From assembly GCA_024760905.1 (NCBI GenBank), contig CM045733.1, forward strand, positions 68,641,501 to 68,705,500: a stretch of DNA of 64,000 bases. The letters run 5' to 3'. Shown piece after piece: positions 23,069 through 34,030 of the stretch. The DNA comes from Plotosus lineatus (lineage: Eukaryota; Chordata; Actinopteri; Siluriformes; Plotosidae). Position 1 is the stretch's first letter. Every line of letters starts with the position of its first letter. A program made the position numbers and the translations under genes. The notes below the pieces were generated by a model. It was not told the DNA's origin and searched no databases. It saw only the letters and a list, made by a program, of their open reading frames with translations.

Positions 23069-26000
23069 GTTATTACTTATTAATATAATTTTATACATGC
23101 TATCACTTATCTGCCATTTGGTTCTCAAATGCTGACTGAATTTTAGCTAATTTTGTATAAAGATTAAATGATTTAGTTTTATAAAATAAAATTCATATAT
23201 TTCAATTTTCATACAAATTCTGTATTTAAAGAATAAGTAGAGATGTTTTGTTCTACACTCTATTAGCATTGCTACATTGTGAATCATGAAAGGTCTATTG
23301 CTTCTATAAATAATACAGCAGTTTCTCATCACTCATCATGAGTTTCTGATGCCCACGTAAACAAGTATTAAATGCTAAAGAAGAGAGCATGGCAAACAAC
23401 CTTAACAATTCAAATAGTTCAATCAACGTTCGCAAACGTACAACATTTCGGTTAAACAACCTTGCCAGGAACAAGACTGCTGCCATCTTGACTTGCAGGA
23501 CTACTTTAGATCATGTGACAAGCAAACACGCTTGTGTATTACTACGCTGAGCTTATTAGCAGCCCAGACTGGGTGCCGAGGTTAGTTCTCAATGAACGGA
23601 AATAGCGGAATGAGCCGATTCATTGCATTGATTCTGTAGTCACTTACCATGCTGGTGGGGCTATATGTTTTCTTTTCAGATGCTCCCGTGTCACTGTAGA
23701 GCTCCCGTGCCAAGCCATCTCACTTTTACAAAGCCTGCATTCAACATATTTTCTGCGACTGTGGAGATTAAAATGCTCCCAAACGTCTGAAGATTTCAGT
23801 CGAGCACTTTTTTTCCATCCCAGTGCCACTGGCGGTCGACTGAGCCGTGTTTTGTAATGTTTATGAAGATGAAAAAATGCGAGGCGCACGTATGACATGT
23901 CCGTTCAACTCCATACTGAGTGACACTCGTCTGTAGTGGCTGCTTATGCAATAATCGCGAGACTTATCAATAACGAGATTTGTTTCCGACATTTTTAATA
24001 ATCGTTTTTTCACAAATTTATCGATTCGTTGTTGCAGCGCTAGTATCATTGAAAGCACATCTATTTTAAAGCAGAACATTAAAACCCCTGGACTTCAGAC
24101 CTACCATGTAGCACATTGGACTTATAGTACCGTGTGCTCATCAAGCTATTGGGTACTGTTAAGCAAACTCATTTTTATGTTGGCACACAGAAGCTCCCGG
24201 CTATAGCAAACTATGATCACTAGCAGGCTATTAGGAGTACTTAGCAAATAATTAAAAGTCAGTTTGCAACTAGCACCACTAGATTAACAATCCGTAAATC
24301 TTTTCATTCTTTGTTGACTTTAGAAAGCCCAAAACTATTAAATTAAAGCATGTACATTTTTCTCTCCTATACTGAGATTACAATGTATGAGAATATACAC
24401 ATACTTCTGTAGTGAGTAGAAGAGTGGTGCGATGACGAGTAGTACCAGCAAAAGCACGAGAGCCGTAACCAGGCCTGAGAGCTGAGTCTGGCAGCCAGTG
24501 GACTCCTTCACCAGGGTCTTGGTCAGGGCGGCACTAGTGGTAAAGCAGCGAAAAAATGAAGGCAATATATTGCAGAACCCGATGGCATACATCTCCTGAT
24601 TGGGATCCACTATGTAGCCATGCTTCTGAGCGAACATCTCAGACAAAGACACAGTGATGGCAAAGCCCACAATGGCTATCGAGAAGGCATCGAGTGCTAC
24701 GTTCGGAATGAGATGCCAAGCCGGCAGCTGGGGGGGTAGAAAGCCTGTGGGAATGGCCCCAGACACCTCAGATCCATACTTCTCATGGAAATGACCGTAG
24801 TGGGAAGCCAGTGTGGAAACAATGACCACAAACACCTCAAAAGGAATTGGTGCCTTGAGTTTAGATTTAAAGCGGTCATTCAGCTCTTTGGCAGGCACCA
24901 GGACTAGCAGGCAGAGGAGGCTGGTAATGAGGTCACACATGTTGGTTTTGCCCAGGTTCTCAAAGAGACTGATCCAGGTTTTGATCAATGAGCCCCAACC
25001 TTGTGCACGTGGCAGCTTCAGGCCCAGCAGATACTTGAGCTGTGAGGTGAGAATGGTGAGAGAGGCACCAGTAGCAAAGCCACTTAAGAGAGAGTCAGAA
25101 AGAAAGACGGAGACAAAGCCAACCTGGAGGAGACCCATTAACACCTGGAAGAGAATAAAATGCTTAGGATTAGGATTTCTGTTGAGATCATGTTGAGGTG
25201 CAGTTTTGGCTTAGTCATGAAATTGCTCACTTTAATTCACTGAGCACTGTTTTATCTTTCATTTTGGTCAAGGGGACTCCAGAAAAGGGCAAGGCACACC
25301 CTCACCAGCTCAGCAGACGACTGCTGTCTTGTCACTGTTGTTTTTTTTAAAATTATTATTATTTTTTACACCACATTGTGCGAATAACGATTTTATACGA
25401 GAATAATAACTTGTTGATTTCTTAATCATGATCACGGACAGGTGACATTTATTTCCATCCAATGTTGGATTCATTTTTCATTGACGTCTTGAATCGATGA
25501 GAAGACAAACTGTACCGCTCCACAAAGTTTTCTCCAGCACATACTGAAAACTTTCAATAGAGTCAAGGTCAGGACTCTGGGCTGCCAATTCATATGTGTA
25601 AATAATTCCTCAAGCGCATTGATGTGATAACCTGCTCATTCATGAACATAAAGCAATGATGTGTTCTGATTGTCATGTGACTATTTTTACTTGGCCGACT
25701 TATTACCTTGAACAGATGCAGAAATATAAACAGATGTGAAAACAGGGGTAAAAACAGTATACTTGTTTTAGAGTATAATAACTGCTTTAAATACACAAGT
25801 TGCTGCATTTTAGGCTTGTTTTAATTGGACTTCTGCTCCATAGAGCCTTCGCGTGACTGCAAGGCTAGCTAATGAATGTTCAATATTGATTTTAGCATCC
25901 AGGAATCACTAGTTGCGATGTATAAACATGACCTAACACATTAACATCAATATTTCATTTTTTGCTGAATGGACATTCCTTTCCATAGAACATACAGTGT

Positions 26001-28725
26001 ACTTCGTTGAGTAGTCAGTCGTGATATCTCGATGCCCAGCCATTTAAAACCCATATACAGACGCTCCCGACTTACATTTTAGTTCGGTTCCGGACGGCCG
26101 AACGTAAAGTGAAAAAAACAAAAACAAAACGTAAGTTGTTACTGTATGTTCCAGTGACGTATGATGTTTTACTGTACTATACATCCATAAATATCATTAC
26201 TGTATCTCATAAAACACCCCTAAATAAATTATTATAAACATAACATTGAAAATAATATCAAATATATCAAATAATATCAACATTAATTTCAAATAAATTA
26301 AATTCAAGCAAAATAATTTCAAATAGATAAATTTTAATCAAATTCACTCATCAAATATCAAATATAACCTTTAACGTTCTCTATGATGCAATCTTTCTGA
26401 TTGTAAATGGTTCCAATGGTCGACGAATCGTCACTTTACATGAAGCTGAGCCGAGTCACTTTACATGAAGCTTAAAACAGCCAATCAATGCTTACAATAT
26501 GTGAGGCGCTCCACCGAAAGTAGTTCACTTGCTTGTGCTTGAGACAAAGCGCGGGTTATCTGGACTTCCGGTCTTTCAAGTGAGCAAGGGCGCCGTTTAA
26601 TACTTGTTTAGTACTCTGCACTCTGATGTGAATCACCAGCAGAGCGGAGAGTTCTCTTTCTTTTCTGGATTCGGGTTTTTATTCATTTTACAACTCTCAT
26701 TGCTTAACTGAGTATGCATGGTAGATTGTGCCGATCTGAGCAGATAGTTAATTCAGTCTTGGGAAAACCGGAAATTCCGGCATATGCCAGAAAACTTGCA
26801 CCCACACTAGTAGGCTTACGCTTCTGATTAACCATATTTGCTTAGGGTTACAAAAGTCCACAAAAGATTGTAAACACAAAGATCACAGAGACGACGTCTC
26901 AACACAAGGGTAACATGCACTAAACTGGGAAGAAGGAGGGGCACGTTCAGTCTGTCGTTTGTAAATAATGGACACAGCGTCATCATGTCATTGCATCATT
27001 ACGTCAGCGTACTACATAGGTATGTCTCGTACTACAGAGAGCACGCTAAACTCAAAATTTGACATTATTTTTTTATTTTTTGAAAAAAAAAAACGTAAAA
27101 TCAAAAAAAGTAAAACGAATGAACGTAAGTCAGGGAGCGTCTGTATTGTATATTTATAGTTTGGTGTTTACTGTATTAGCTCATCAGTGGCACAGTCACT
27201 ACATTGTTAGTAATTTGTAAAAATCCTGGGTTTTTTCAGTTTTCCTAACAACATTCTTGGGTTTGATCCAAAAAAAAAATACAAAACCAAAAAAACAAGA
27301 ACTCTGCAATCTCAAACTCGTTTACAGCAGTTGATGAGTGTAGCAACAAGGGTGTGATCGAACATTTTTTAAAAGGGGAGGGGAGTCAGGCATAACCAGC
27401 AGGTAACATGAAGTGTTCTACTTGTGTATAATTACCTGTACCTTACAGTGCGTGTTCTTTTGTGTGCTTACAGAAGAGGTTGATAATGATAGAGTAAGCT
27501 GCAGGCAATCGTGTATGTGAATAATATTTGGGAAATATTTAAATGAAGGTGTGTGGCTCAGTGTGAGACAACAGCAGAAAAGAAAGGCAACTAAAAATGA
27601 AAACAAAAGGCAACTACAAAACCTATAGTGAATTAAACTCATCTGGGAAATGTGGATAAAAAATTAACTATTCCCCTGTCTGAGTCTTCAGTGTCCCGAG
27701 CTTGAGATTTGCTAGAATGAGTCATCTGTCAAGGCCATCTCCGCATCGAATGTGCCCATGACACATAAAATCATGACCATTAATAATATGTGCACAGGAC
27801 TGGCAAGCTCTTCTTTAAACCATTGAATATTTCATTATAATGTAATATAATGGTACTTGCCATGTGGTTAATATTCGTGTTTAATGTCATGAGACTGTAG
27901 AGTCTTATGCAGACATCACATTTTCTTCCAACTACACTATGAACACTTCTTTTTTATTTAATTAATGATTAAGTTCAACACTTATCAGCTGCTGAGAAAC
28001 ATTAAGGAGAAATTACAGGACACAGAATATTTGAGTTTGGGTCTAGGGAGGCTACGGAATATACTGAATGAGCATATTAAGACTTCAGTATTAATATATG
28101 GGGTCTATTCTTCTGAACTGAACTGGTCTAAGCACACACCCACCTGGTACACTCCTGCTGTAAAGGTTACAGTTGCCCCTACGATGATGGAGTAGCAACT
28201 ATGATCACAGTGTGGAATTGTGCTGTTTTCCGAGCTGGTGAAGTTTCTCGACCGATCGGTGAGATAACCAGCCAACATCAGCTCCCTGTCCACCACTTGG
28301 CCCACCAACAAACACAGCACCCCAAAGATACCCACTGAAATGTGTCTAGATGAGCCGAGCACAGTGTAGATAATGCTGGAGAAGAATGACGTGTACAGCC
28401 CATAGACAGGATCCTGTCCTGCCAGCAATGAATAGGCAATGGACTGGGGAACCAACAGGATGCCAACAAGAAGGCCTGACATCACATCACCCAGGAGCCA
28501 ATCTTTGACCTGATACTTTGGCAGCCATTTTAGTATTGGTACAGAGTCCAGAAGAAGGTCTTTTGCTCGAGCTGGGCTGCAGACACATTTCTTTTTCAGT
28601 TTTTGGCTCAGCACCACCCTCAGAGGCAGTTCCTTCCTCACACGCTCCTCGAGGAAAAACGGAGTCTGAAGTTCATTCGCAGATTCAACTTCTGCTGTAA
28701 CCTGGTCTGCTTCAGCACCTGTCAT
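21250..28725 (-). CDS. slc26a2: slc26a2, sulfate/anion exchanger (complete CDS, 3 coding exons)
   Basis: Plasma-membrane SLC26 exchanger that brings sulfate into cells, needed in vertebrates for proteoglycan sulfation in cartilage. Coding exons on the minus strand are 28725-28144, 25144-24405 and 21985-21250. Their lengths (582, 740 and 736 nt) join in phase to 685 residues plus TGA, against 739 in human. Order seen: cytosolic N terminus, SLC26 transmembrane domain with the hallmark [13 protein letters not shown], then a C-terminal STAS domain (about residues 531-670, core LILDCSAV near 600-607). All introns have GT/AG ends. The residues around the first junction (GVYQ/VLMG) match the junction known in mammalian SLC26A2. 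The paralogue SLC26A1 is the main alternative; the neighbouring pde6a and the close match to SLC26A2 favour slc26a2. No coding break is seen. Confidence 0.95.
22645..22966 (-). repeat. SINE S1 with alternative (LINE-type) tail
   Basis: The S1 head and body (22756-22966) are joined not to the AATTAGG tail but to GGAGTCGCCACAGCGAATCA and TTTCCTTTCGGC, which resembles the 3' end of the LINE pieces at 39527 and 40198. Same chimera at 34128-34289. Confidence 0.6.
22999..23065. repeat. (TA)n, about 67 bp
   Basis: Uninterrupted TA tract after the S1 SINE in the last slc26a2 intron. Confidence 0.95.
23640..24045 (-). mobile_element. hAT transposon 5' part with BED zinc-finger exon
   Basis: On the minus strand the left end resembles GCTGCAACAACGAATCGATA, a common hAT start. 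At 23898-23644 an open frame gives [20 protein letters not shown] followed by a REHLKRKH ending: a BED finger (C-x2-C ... H-x4-H). The frame ends at a GTAAGT-type donor, ATG/GTAAGTG. No downstream catalytic exon is recognisable. It lies in the last intron of slc26a2. Confidence 0.6.
24405..25144 (-). CDS. slc26a2: slc26a2 second coding exon (residues 195-441, transmembrane core)
   Basis: Begins [17 protein letters not shown] after a cytosine/thymine-rich acceptor and carries the middle and late membrane helices, including [15 protein letters not shown] and [11 protein letters not shown]. It ends with two bases of a split lysine codon after FYSLQ, with donor GTATGTG. In mammals, as I recall, the sequence continues in the same exon, so the break at this point is an additional intron. 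Confidence 0.93.
26058..27143 (-). mobile_element. Tigger/pogo-like element, copy 2 (opposite orientation, internally altered)
   Basis: Same ends as copy 1 (CAGACGCTCCCGACTTAC ... GGGAGCGTCTG, TA flanks), inverted relative to it. The transposase start is interrupted between about 26430 and 26815 by unrelated DNA, part of which recurs at about 29740-29870. It lies in the first coding intron of slc26a2. Confidence 0.7.
27144..28143 (-). other. slc26a2 intron sequence
   Basis: Between the Tigger copy and the first coding exon; no repeat or exon recognised. Confidence 0.6.
28144..28725 (-). CDS. slc26a2: slc26a2 first coding exon (residues 1-194)
   Basis: Encodes the cytosolic N terminus and first membrane helices. 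The start is the first ATG after a probable acceptor at about 28749. The family signature [13 protein letters not shown] and the motif [16 protein letters not shown] are visible. An extracellular loop holds two N-glycosylation sequons (NFT and NST) before a cysteine cluster, as in other SLC26A2 proteins. The exon ends in phase 0 after GVYQ, with donor GTGGGT on the minus strand. Confidence 0.95.
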
Positions 28726-29257
28726 TGTGTAATATCCCTTGGCTGGCCCTTTGAGAAAAACATAGATACAGGTTTTATTAAGGGTTTTGGGTAAATATTA
28801 AGTGTCAAAATGAAATTAGTTTGCTGTAAATGTGAAATTGTAGACAAGAGGATATTTTATAATTATTATGTAGCCTTATAATGTGCAGAAGTTTTTCAAG
28901 ATCCGGGGTTTCAACAGGTCAGGCAGGAACAGTCAATATTTACTTTATGGTACCAAATTCATCCATCAATCTTTATCTACAAAATGATGTCAAGTGACTC
29001 TGCAAAAAATGGACCAGCCAAATTGTTTAAGACTTTGCGTTTCTAGCTGTAAAAAAAAAAAAAAAATGAGTTACTTAAGAGATTATAAATTCCTAATGAA
29101 GTAAAATAAGATAAGATACAAGTAGTTATAAAGCAGAAGTATAATGCATTAAATCATGTAGGTCTTGAATATTCAGCACATCCAAAATTTTCACTGACTC
29201 CAAGTTGAATTCCATTTCTCTTTCCAACTAAGTACATTGTTCATCCATTTATTTATT

Positions 29258-29545
29258 CATTTTCTGAACAGCTTAATCCTAATTATGGTAGCAAGGAGGC
29301 TGGCACCCATCTCAGCCGACTCCTGGGGGGGGGGGGGGGGGGGGTTTACACCTGGGACAGCTCACCAGGCCATCTCAGAGCCAACACTCACACAACCATT
29401 CATACCCACATTCACACCTAAGGGTGATTTGGAACTGCGAATTAACCTACTGTGCATGTTTTTGGATTGTAGAAGAAAACCAGAGTACCTGGAGGAAACC
29501 CATGCAAGCACGGGGAGAACATGCAATCTCCACACAGACGGGTGC
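29258..29545 (-). repeat. Mermaid-like SINE with a 20-G run
   Basis: Minus-oriented; tail CTTAATCCTAATTATGG, 20 consecutive G at 29325-29344, and GGAGGAAACCCATGCAAGCA. Confidence 0.6.
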
Positions 29546-30370
29546 GTTTCAGCCTGCAGCCCGCGGGCCCCCGCGGGCACAAATTTAAAGTCAGACTTTT
29601 TAGTTTGCAGGGTGGGGTGGGTCAATATGAAACTTATGTCGGGCAGGGCGGGTTGAGAATGATCCAAGTTTTGCGGGACAGGCTGCGGGCTATGTCACGG
29701 ATTCATGCGGGCTGTCCAGAAAAGTAAGACAACTCTCCGCTCTGCTGGTGATTCACATCAGTGCAGGCTGAGTTCTAAATGAGTTCAACGGCGCCCTTGC
29801 TCACTTGAAAGATCGGAACAGCAAGTACAGTACAGTTTCAGTTTTGAGTGCATCACATATTGAGGTTTTGCACGTGACGTCAAAATAAGCAATGAGTATG
29901 GTTATATCGTGTTGCGCTGTTGGCTGTGCAAATAGACAGAGGAGTAAAGCCTGCACTGTCATTTTATCGTTTTCCATCTGACCCGGTGAGAAAAGCCAAG
30001 TGGATCGCAGCGGTAAACAGGAAAGACTGGAATCCTACAGAACATGCAGCGAACACTTTGTATCAGGTAAATATACATTATTAGGCTGTTGCGAAAAATT
30101 GTTGATTTTAATGCAACTTTTTATGGCTTGAGTGAATTAAAGGTTGAATGTTAATATGTAGTTGTGTTGTGCGGGCTGCGGGGCGTGTGCGGGCTCAGAA
30201 TCAGAAACTCACTGCGGGGCGGGGCGGGCTGAAGTATTTTGTGTGGGGCAGGCTGCGAGCCAGGTTCGAATTTCACGTGCGGGGCGGGCTGACCTACAAG
30301 GGTAAATGTGTGGGGCAGACTGCGGGCCACAATTCGAATTTGCGGTGCGGGCGCGGGCTTGTGATCTTGG
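29546..30370 (+). mobile_element. Probable DNA element with GCGGGCT-rich subterminal arrays
   Basis: Many copies of GCGGGCTG/GCGGGGCGGGC occur in two arrays flanking the THAP relic, in sharp contrast to the AT-rich surroundings. The bracketed layout suggests subterminal binding arrays of one transposon. Exact ends were not found. Confidence 0.4.
29892..30066 (+). pseudogene. Broken THAP-domain exon
   Basis: In three consecutive frames the DNA reads SCCAVGCANRQRSK, then FYRFPSDPVRKAKWIAAVNR, then TCSEHFVS with a GTAAAT donor. This is the C-x3-C ... W ... C-x2-H layout of a THAP DNA-binding domain, with at least two frameshifts. THAP domains occur in P-like and Kolobok transposases and in domesticated host genes. 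It lies between GC-rich repeat arrays at 29546-29705 and 30165-30370. Confidence 0.6.
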
Positions 30371-30404
30371 CTATTTTAATATTTACTCACTGATCACTTT
30401 AGAA

Positions 30405-31145
30405 CAGTGGTTCTTAATCTGGGTTCGATCAAACCCTAGGGGTTCGGTGAGTCAGTCTCAGGGGTTCGGCGGAGGTCAAGCCACACACCCGACTCATATT
30501 CATGACGACATGCCCCGCTCGGCCATCATTGGCTGCAGGTAATCACGCTACATTGCTTAGCCAATCTGTGCAGGAAATTTGGTGTGTGCAGTAGTCGAGT
30601 TGTGACGGTCGTGATGATACGTCGTGTGATTTCTTTCTTCATGTTTTAATCCATACTAGGTTGAGCCAAAAAAGAAAGTGGTCAGCGTCCTATCTGAATG
30701 ATTTGCAAAGTAGGATCAACCCCCCGCTGACTGATGTACTGTATATGTACATCTATATGTGTATATAATATCAATAAATACATATTCAACACTATAAATG
30801 CTTATAATAACAATTAAACATTCAAAAATATGTAACGCATAAGATGTAAATAAAACATAAATACACACACATACAAACGCGCGCTTGCGCACAAACACAC
30901 ATATACGCACCTCACATAAAAATGTAAGTAGTTTTGATGGGGAAGTTCATGCATTGTATTGGTTTTGTTCTTTGAACACAGTGATGTTAATGCACATTTC
31001 ATTTTGGTGCCCAAGTAAAAACATATACCTGTGTCTTGAATTTGAAAAAAAAAATCACATTTTAGTTTTCAATAAAGAAGTGTTTGGTGAATAAGCTTAT
31101 GAAACTGGTGGGGTTCAGTACCGCCAACAAGGTTCAGAACCACTG
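30405..31145. mobile_element. hAT-like element with 8-bp target duplication
   Basis: Begins CAGTGGTTCTTAATCTGGG and ends GGTTCAGAACCACTG. Flanks CTTTAGAA (30397-30404) and GTTTAGAA (31146-31153) agree at 7 of 8 positions, the hAT signature. It contains a fragment of MITE family A. No transposase frame. Confidence 0.65.
30706..30944. mobile_element. MITE family A, internal fragment
   Basis: Carries the internal block (GTGTATATAATATCAATAAA through the CA-rich stretch and GTAAGTAGTTTTGATGGG) without either terminus. It lies inside the hAT-like element at 30405-31145. Confidence 0.6.
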
Positions 31146-31961
31146 GTTTAGAAGGAACAAACTGCTCATTCATGCTATTTTTATTATGCAGATACAGGTC
31201 AAGAGATTCAGAAGCTCAGAATCATAACCAATCAGTCATTATTGTTCTAACCAATACTAACACTGATAATACAGGAATTAATGACAGAGCAGTCAAGAGC
31301 ATAATTAGAGTAATTGTGTTCGAATCGTCAAGAATCGCTAATTAATTATGCGAGTAAGCTCACACAAAGATTCCTGTAGACGATGACTCCACCCAAAATG
31401 ACTCACAACCCGCTGAGACTGAAAGCAACACTTTCCTTTTTGTGTATTTTGTCATTATTTTTTAAAATATATTGTGTAAAATCTTATTTCGATCTTATTG
31501 TGCAAGTTTCGGCCTGTAACCCTGAACTAAACTTTGATTACATACTCACAAATGGAGAATAATTATCAGGGTTCCCAAATAAGCTATCGGTACTGAACAG
31601 GCATATAGTCCGTCTTGTGTAGTATTTCATAAAGTATTACAACTAAAACAGCTACAGGGTCATAACTAGGATGAAGGAAATAACAGCACAATTATCTCTC
31701 ACAGCACAAAACCTTTATTAAATATCTATAAAGATCTTGTTATCCCCTAAGGCAGATTTTTAATATCCTTTATTCTATTTATTTCACTGGTTGGAATTAT
31801 ATTTCAGTGTGAAATAGCAAGTGGGCTCTTTCTATATTTTGAGCCCTAATTTGTTCCCCATCACAGAAAAGTGTGTATTAAGTGGGAAATTATTAATTTT
31901 GGGTTGCTGCGACTATTTTATAGCTGATATGTTAAGATTTTAAATTATACCAATAATAATA

Positions 31962-32377
31962 CAGGGATCCCTCACTTTCCGCGATTAATTTGGACTAAGA
32001 CCCCCCCCCCCCACAACCACTGAATTCTGCAAACACCCCCCCCCCCCCGCGCTGACGTATATGTACATGTATATGTGTATATAATATCAATAAATACATA
32101 TTAAATGCTATAAATCCTTATAATAATAAACATAAGCTGTAAATAAAATATAAATGCACACATACAGACACGCGAGCATGCATGCAGAAGCGCGTGCACG
32201 CACTCAGATGTGCACCTCACATAATGTAAATGGTTTTGATGGGAGGTTTAGGGTTGTTTTTTGTTATGTGTTTGTTTAGGTTTTTTTTTTCCATAATTGG
32301 CCTTATTTTGTGGCATTTTCCTTAACTTTTTGCCCTATTCTTCCTTAATTTCCTTCTTCTTTTTTTTAATTCGGTGA

Positions 32378-32408
<31 letters not shown>

Positions 32409-32461
32409 CACGATGCACTGAAGCCACATAAATTGAAGCGCGAAGTATCGAGGGATCCCTG
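31962..32461. mobile_element. MITE family A, copy 3
   Basis: Begins CAGGGATCCCTCACTTTCC and ends GAGGGATCCCTG; left flank TA, right flank mutated to CA. Two C homopolymer runs interrupt the left half. It lies in the first intron of slc26a2. Confidence 0.72.
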
Positions 32462-32811
32462 CATACATATTCTATCAAATGTTGCTAGGTTTTGAGTAAC
32501 CAAAACCTCTCAAGAATTTTTAACCTTTTAAGCATCCAACTTTGGACAAAATCATGGTTAAGGTTCAACAAAATATTTAATAATTTCCAAATTAAGTGTC
32601 CACTTTGCCGTGATGGGTCATTTGTTCAGTTACGACAAATCTAATTCAGTATAAAGAACAATGTCTAATGGCTGTTTCATTAAATTAATTGAACACAATC
32701 ATTTTACTTGCCATGTTGTTTGGCTGTTTGGGATTACAAATCACAATTCCACTTTTTATCTTAAATCAAGCGATAAATCATTTGGAGTTATTATATTTCT
32801 TATTTATGTGT

Positions 32812-32833
32812 TGTTATTATTATTAATATTATC

Positions 32834-32885
<52 letters not shown>

Positions 32886-32910
32886 TTCTTCTTTCTTTTC
32901 TTCTTCTTCT
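32812..32910 (+). repeat. (TTA)n passing into (TTC)n
   Basis: TTA triplets to about 32883, then a TTC-rich stretch; slc26a2 first intron. Confidence 0.9.
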
Positions 32911-32934
32911 TATTTTATTTCTTAGCTCACTTAC

Positions 32935-33280
32935 CTGCCAAAACACTTAATCCTTTTAGGGTTGTGGGTAGCCGGTAATCTCAGTCGAATATTGGCAAAG
33001 GTGAAGTACACTCTGAACAGCTTGCCAGGCCATCAAAGGGCTTACACATTCACAACCTTCCACATCGGAGTGCTTTTTGGAAAATCTGCTTAGCCTAAAG
33101 AGCATTTTTCAGACTGTGTGAGGTCCTACAGTACCCATAAGAAACCCAAGCAAGCTCAGGGACAGCATGGGAATTCCACACAGAAACATCCCTGGACTTC
33201 AACTCAGGACCTCTTTGCTGTGAGGCAGATGTGCTGGCCCCTACGTCCCTGCACCACCCACCCCACCACCTCCCACCACC
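32935..33280 (-). repeat. Mermaid-like SINE, degenerate
   Basis: ACAGCTTGCCAGGCCATC and TGAGGCAGATGTGCTGGCC mark a minus-oriented copy just downstream of a (TTA)n tract. Confidence 0.5.
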
Positions 33281-33403
33281 CAACTCAATACAGGGGGTTC
33301 ATTTTAGGGACTACAAGAATCAAGTCATTCATATAAAACTAAGAAGATAATTTTAGTTTTGTATATCACTGACAGTACAGTACTGTATACTTTTTATAAG
33401 CAC

Positions 33404-33445
<42 letters not shown>

Positions 33446-33896
33446 GTTCCTTATTTAATGGGGAGTTGTAATGTGTCTCCTGTAGATGTAAGATTTAGTT
33501 CATAATAGGATTTGCAGATCAGTGGAAGAGTGACTTTTATTCTATAAAATCTATTAAAAGACTTTGTCCAAATACCTGTCATTATTTTCGGAGTGTAAAT
33601 GTGTCGCAGTCACAACCACACCTGTGATTCAGTACTATTCAAATAAACATCAGAGAAAAGAAGAGTACTGACTTTATTTAACGATGTTAAACCTATTAAT
33701 TTTATATCTACAGCACACTTCCGGGTTACTTCGGATACTTTAGCTTCGTTTTTAAACTAGTTTTAAGCAGTGCCACGACACCAGTGTATGAATGGCCCAT
33801 TGAGCCAAACCGTGCAACGTGTAACTTCAGGTTCGCTGCGTGTTTGTTTACTGAACTTGGCCAGAACACAAATATAAAGTTTAATGTGTAACTCAC

Positions 33897-34016
33897 CATG
33901 TAAAGTTCACTCTTCCACTCATATCTTATCTCATCCACCAGATAACACCGCTCATCTCTGCACAGTCCGACCCACAGTGCCAACTCTGAACGGACAGAGT
34001 CCAACCACCAACTCAT
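33897..34016 (-). other. Upstream ORF in the slc26a2 leader (first 40 codons)
   Basis: An ATG at 34016 opens a frame of 40 codons, starting MSWWLDSV and ending WKSELYM at the predicted donor. Across the predicted junction it adds eight codons and stops at a TGA that overlaps the main ATG in an ATGA arrangement. I do not recognise the peptide. It depends on the predicted splice, and conservation is untested. It could also be an unrelated coding exon or chance. Confidence 0.35.
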
Positions 34017-34030
34017 TTCAAGCCATGACG
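33897..34030 (-). other. slc26a2: Predicted noncoding first exon of slc26a2 (5' boundary approximate)
   Basis: The minus strand reads TTTACATG/GTGAGT at 33897, a near-perfect donor. The only plausible partner upstream of the slc26a2 start is the acceptor TTTTTCTCAAAG next to 28748, 23 nt before the start codon. Human SLC26A2 also has an untranslated first exon. The transcription start is unknown; the right edge given here is a guess placed just inside the E-box-bearing promoter. Confidence 0.5.

Noticed and set aside
23304..23486. 60-codon minus frame starting [14 protein letters not shown]
   Set aside because: Suggestive of a transposase start but no motif could be confirmed, and no continuation was found.
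28105..28143. Extension of the slc26a2 first coding exon beyond GVYQ
   Set aside because: Donor at 28143 and the exact phase match to exon 25144-24405 show that the extra codons are intron.
33726..34016. 96-codon minus-strand frame as a stand-alone gene
   Set aside because: It runs through a strong donor at 33897; only the first 40 codons are considered, as part of the slc26a2 leader.
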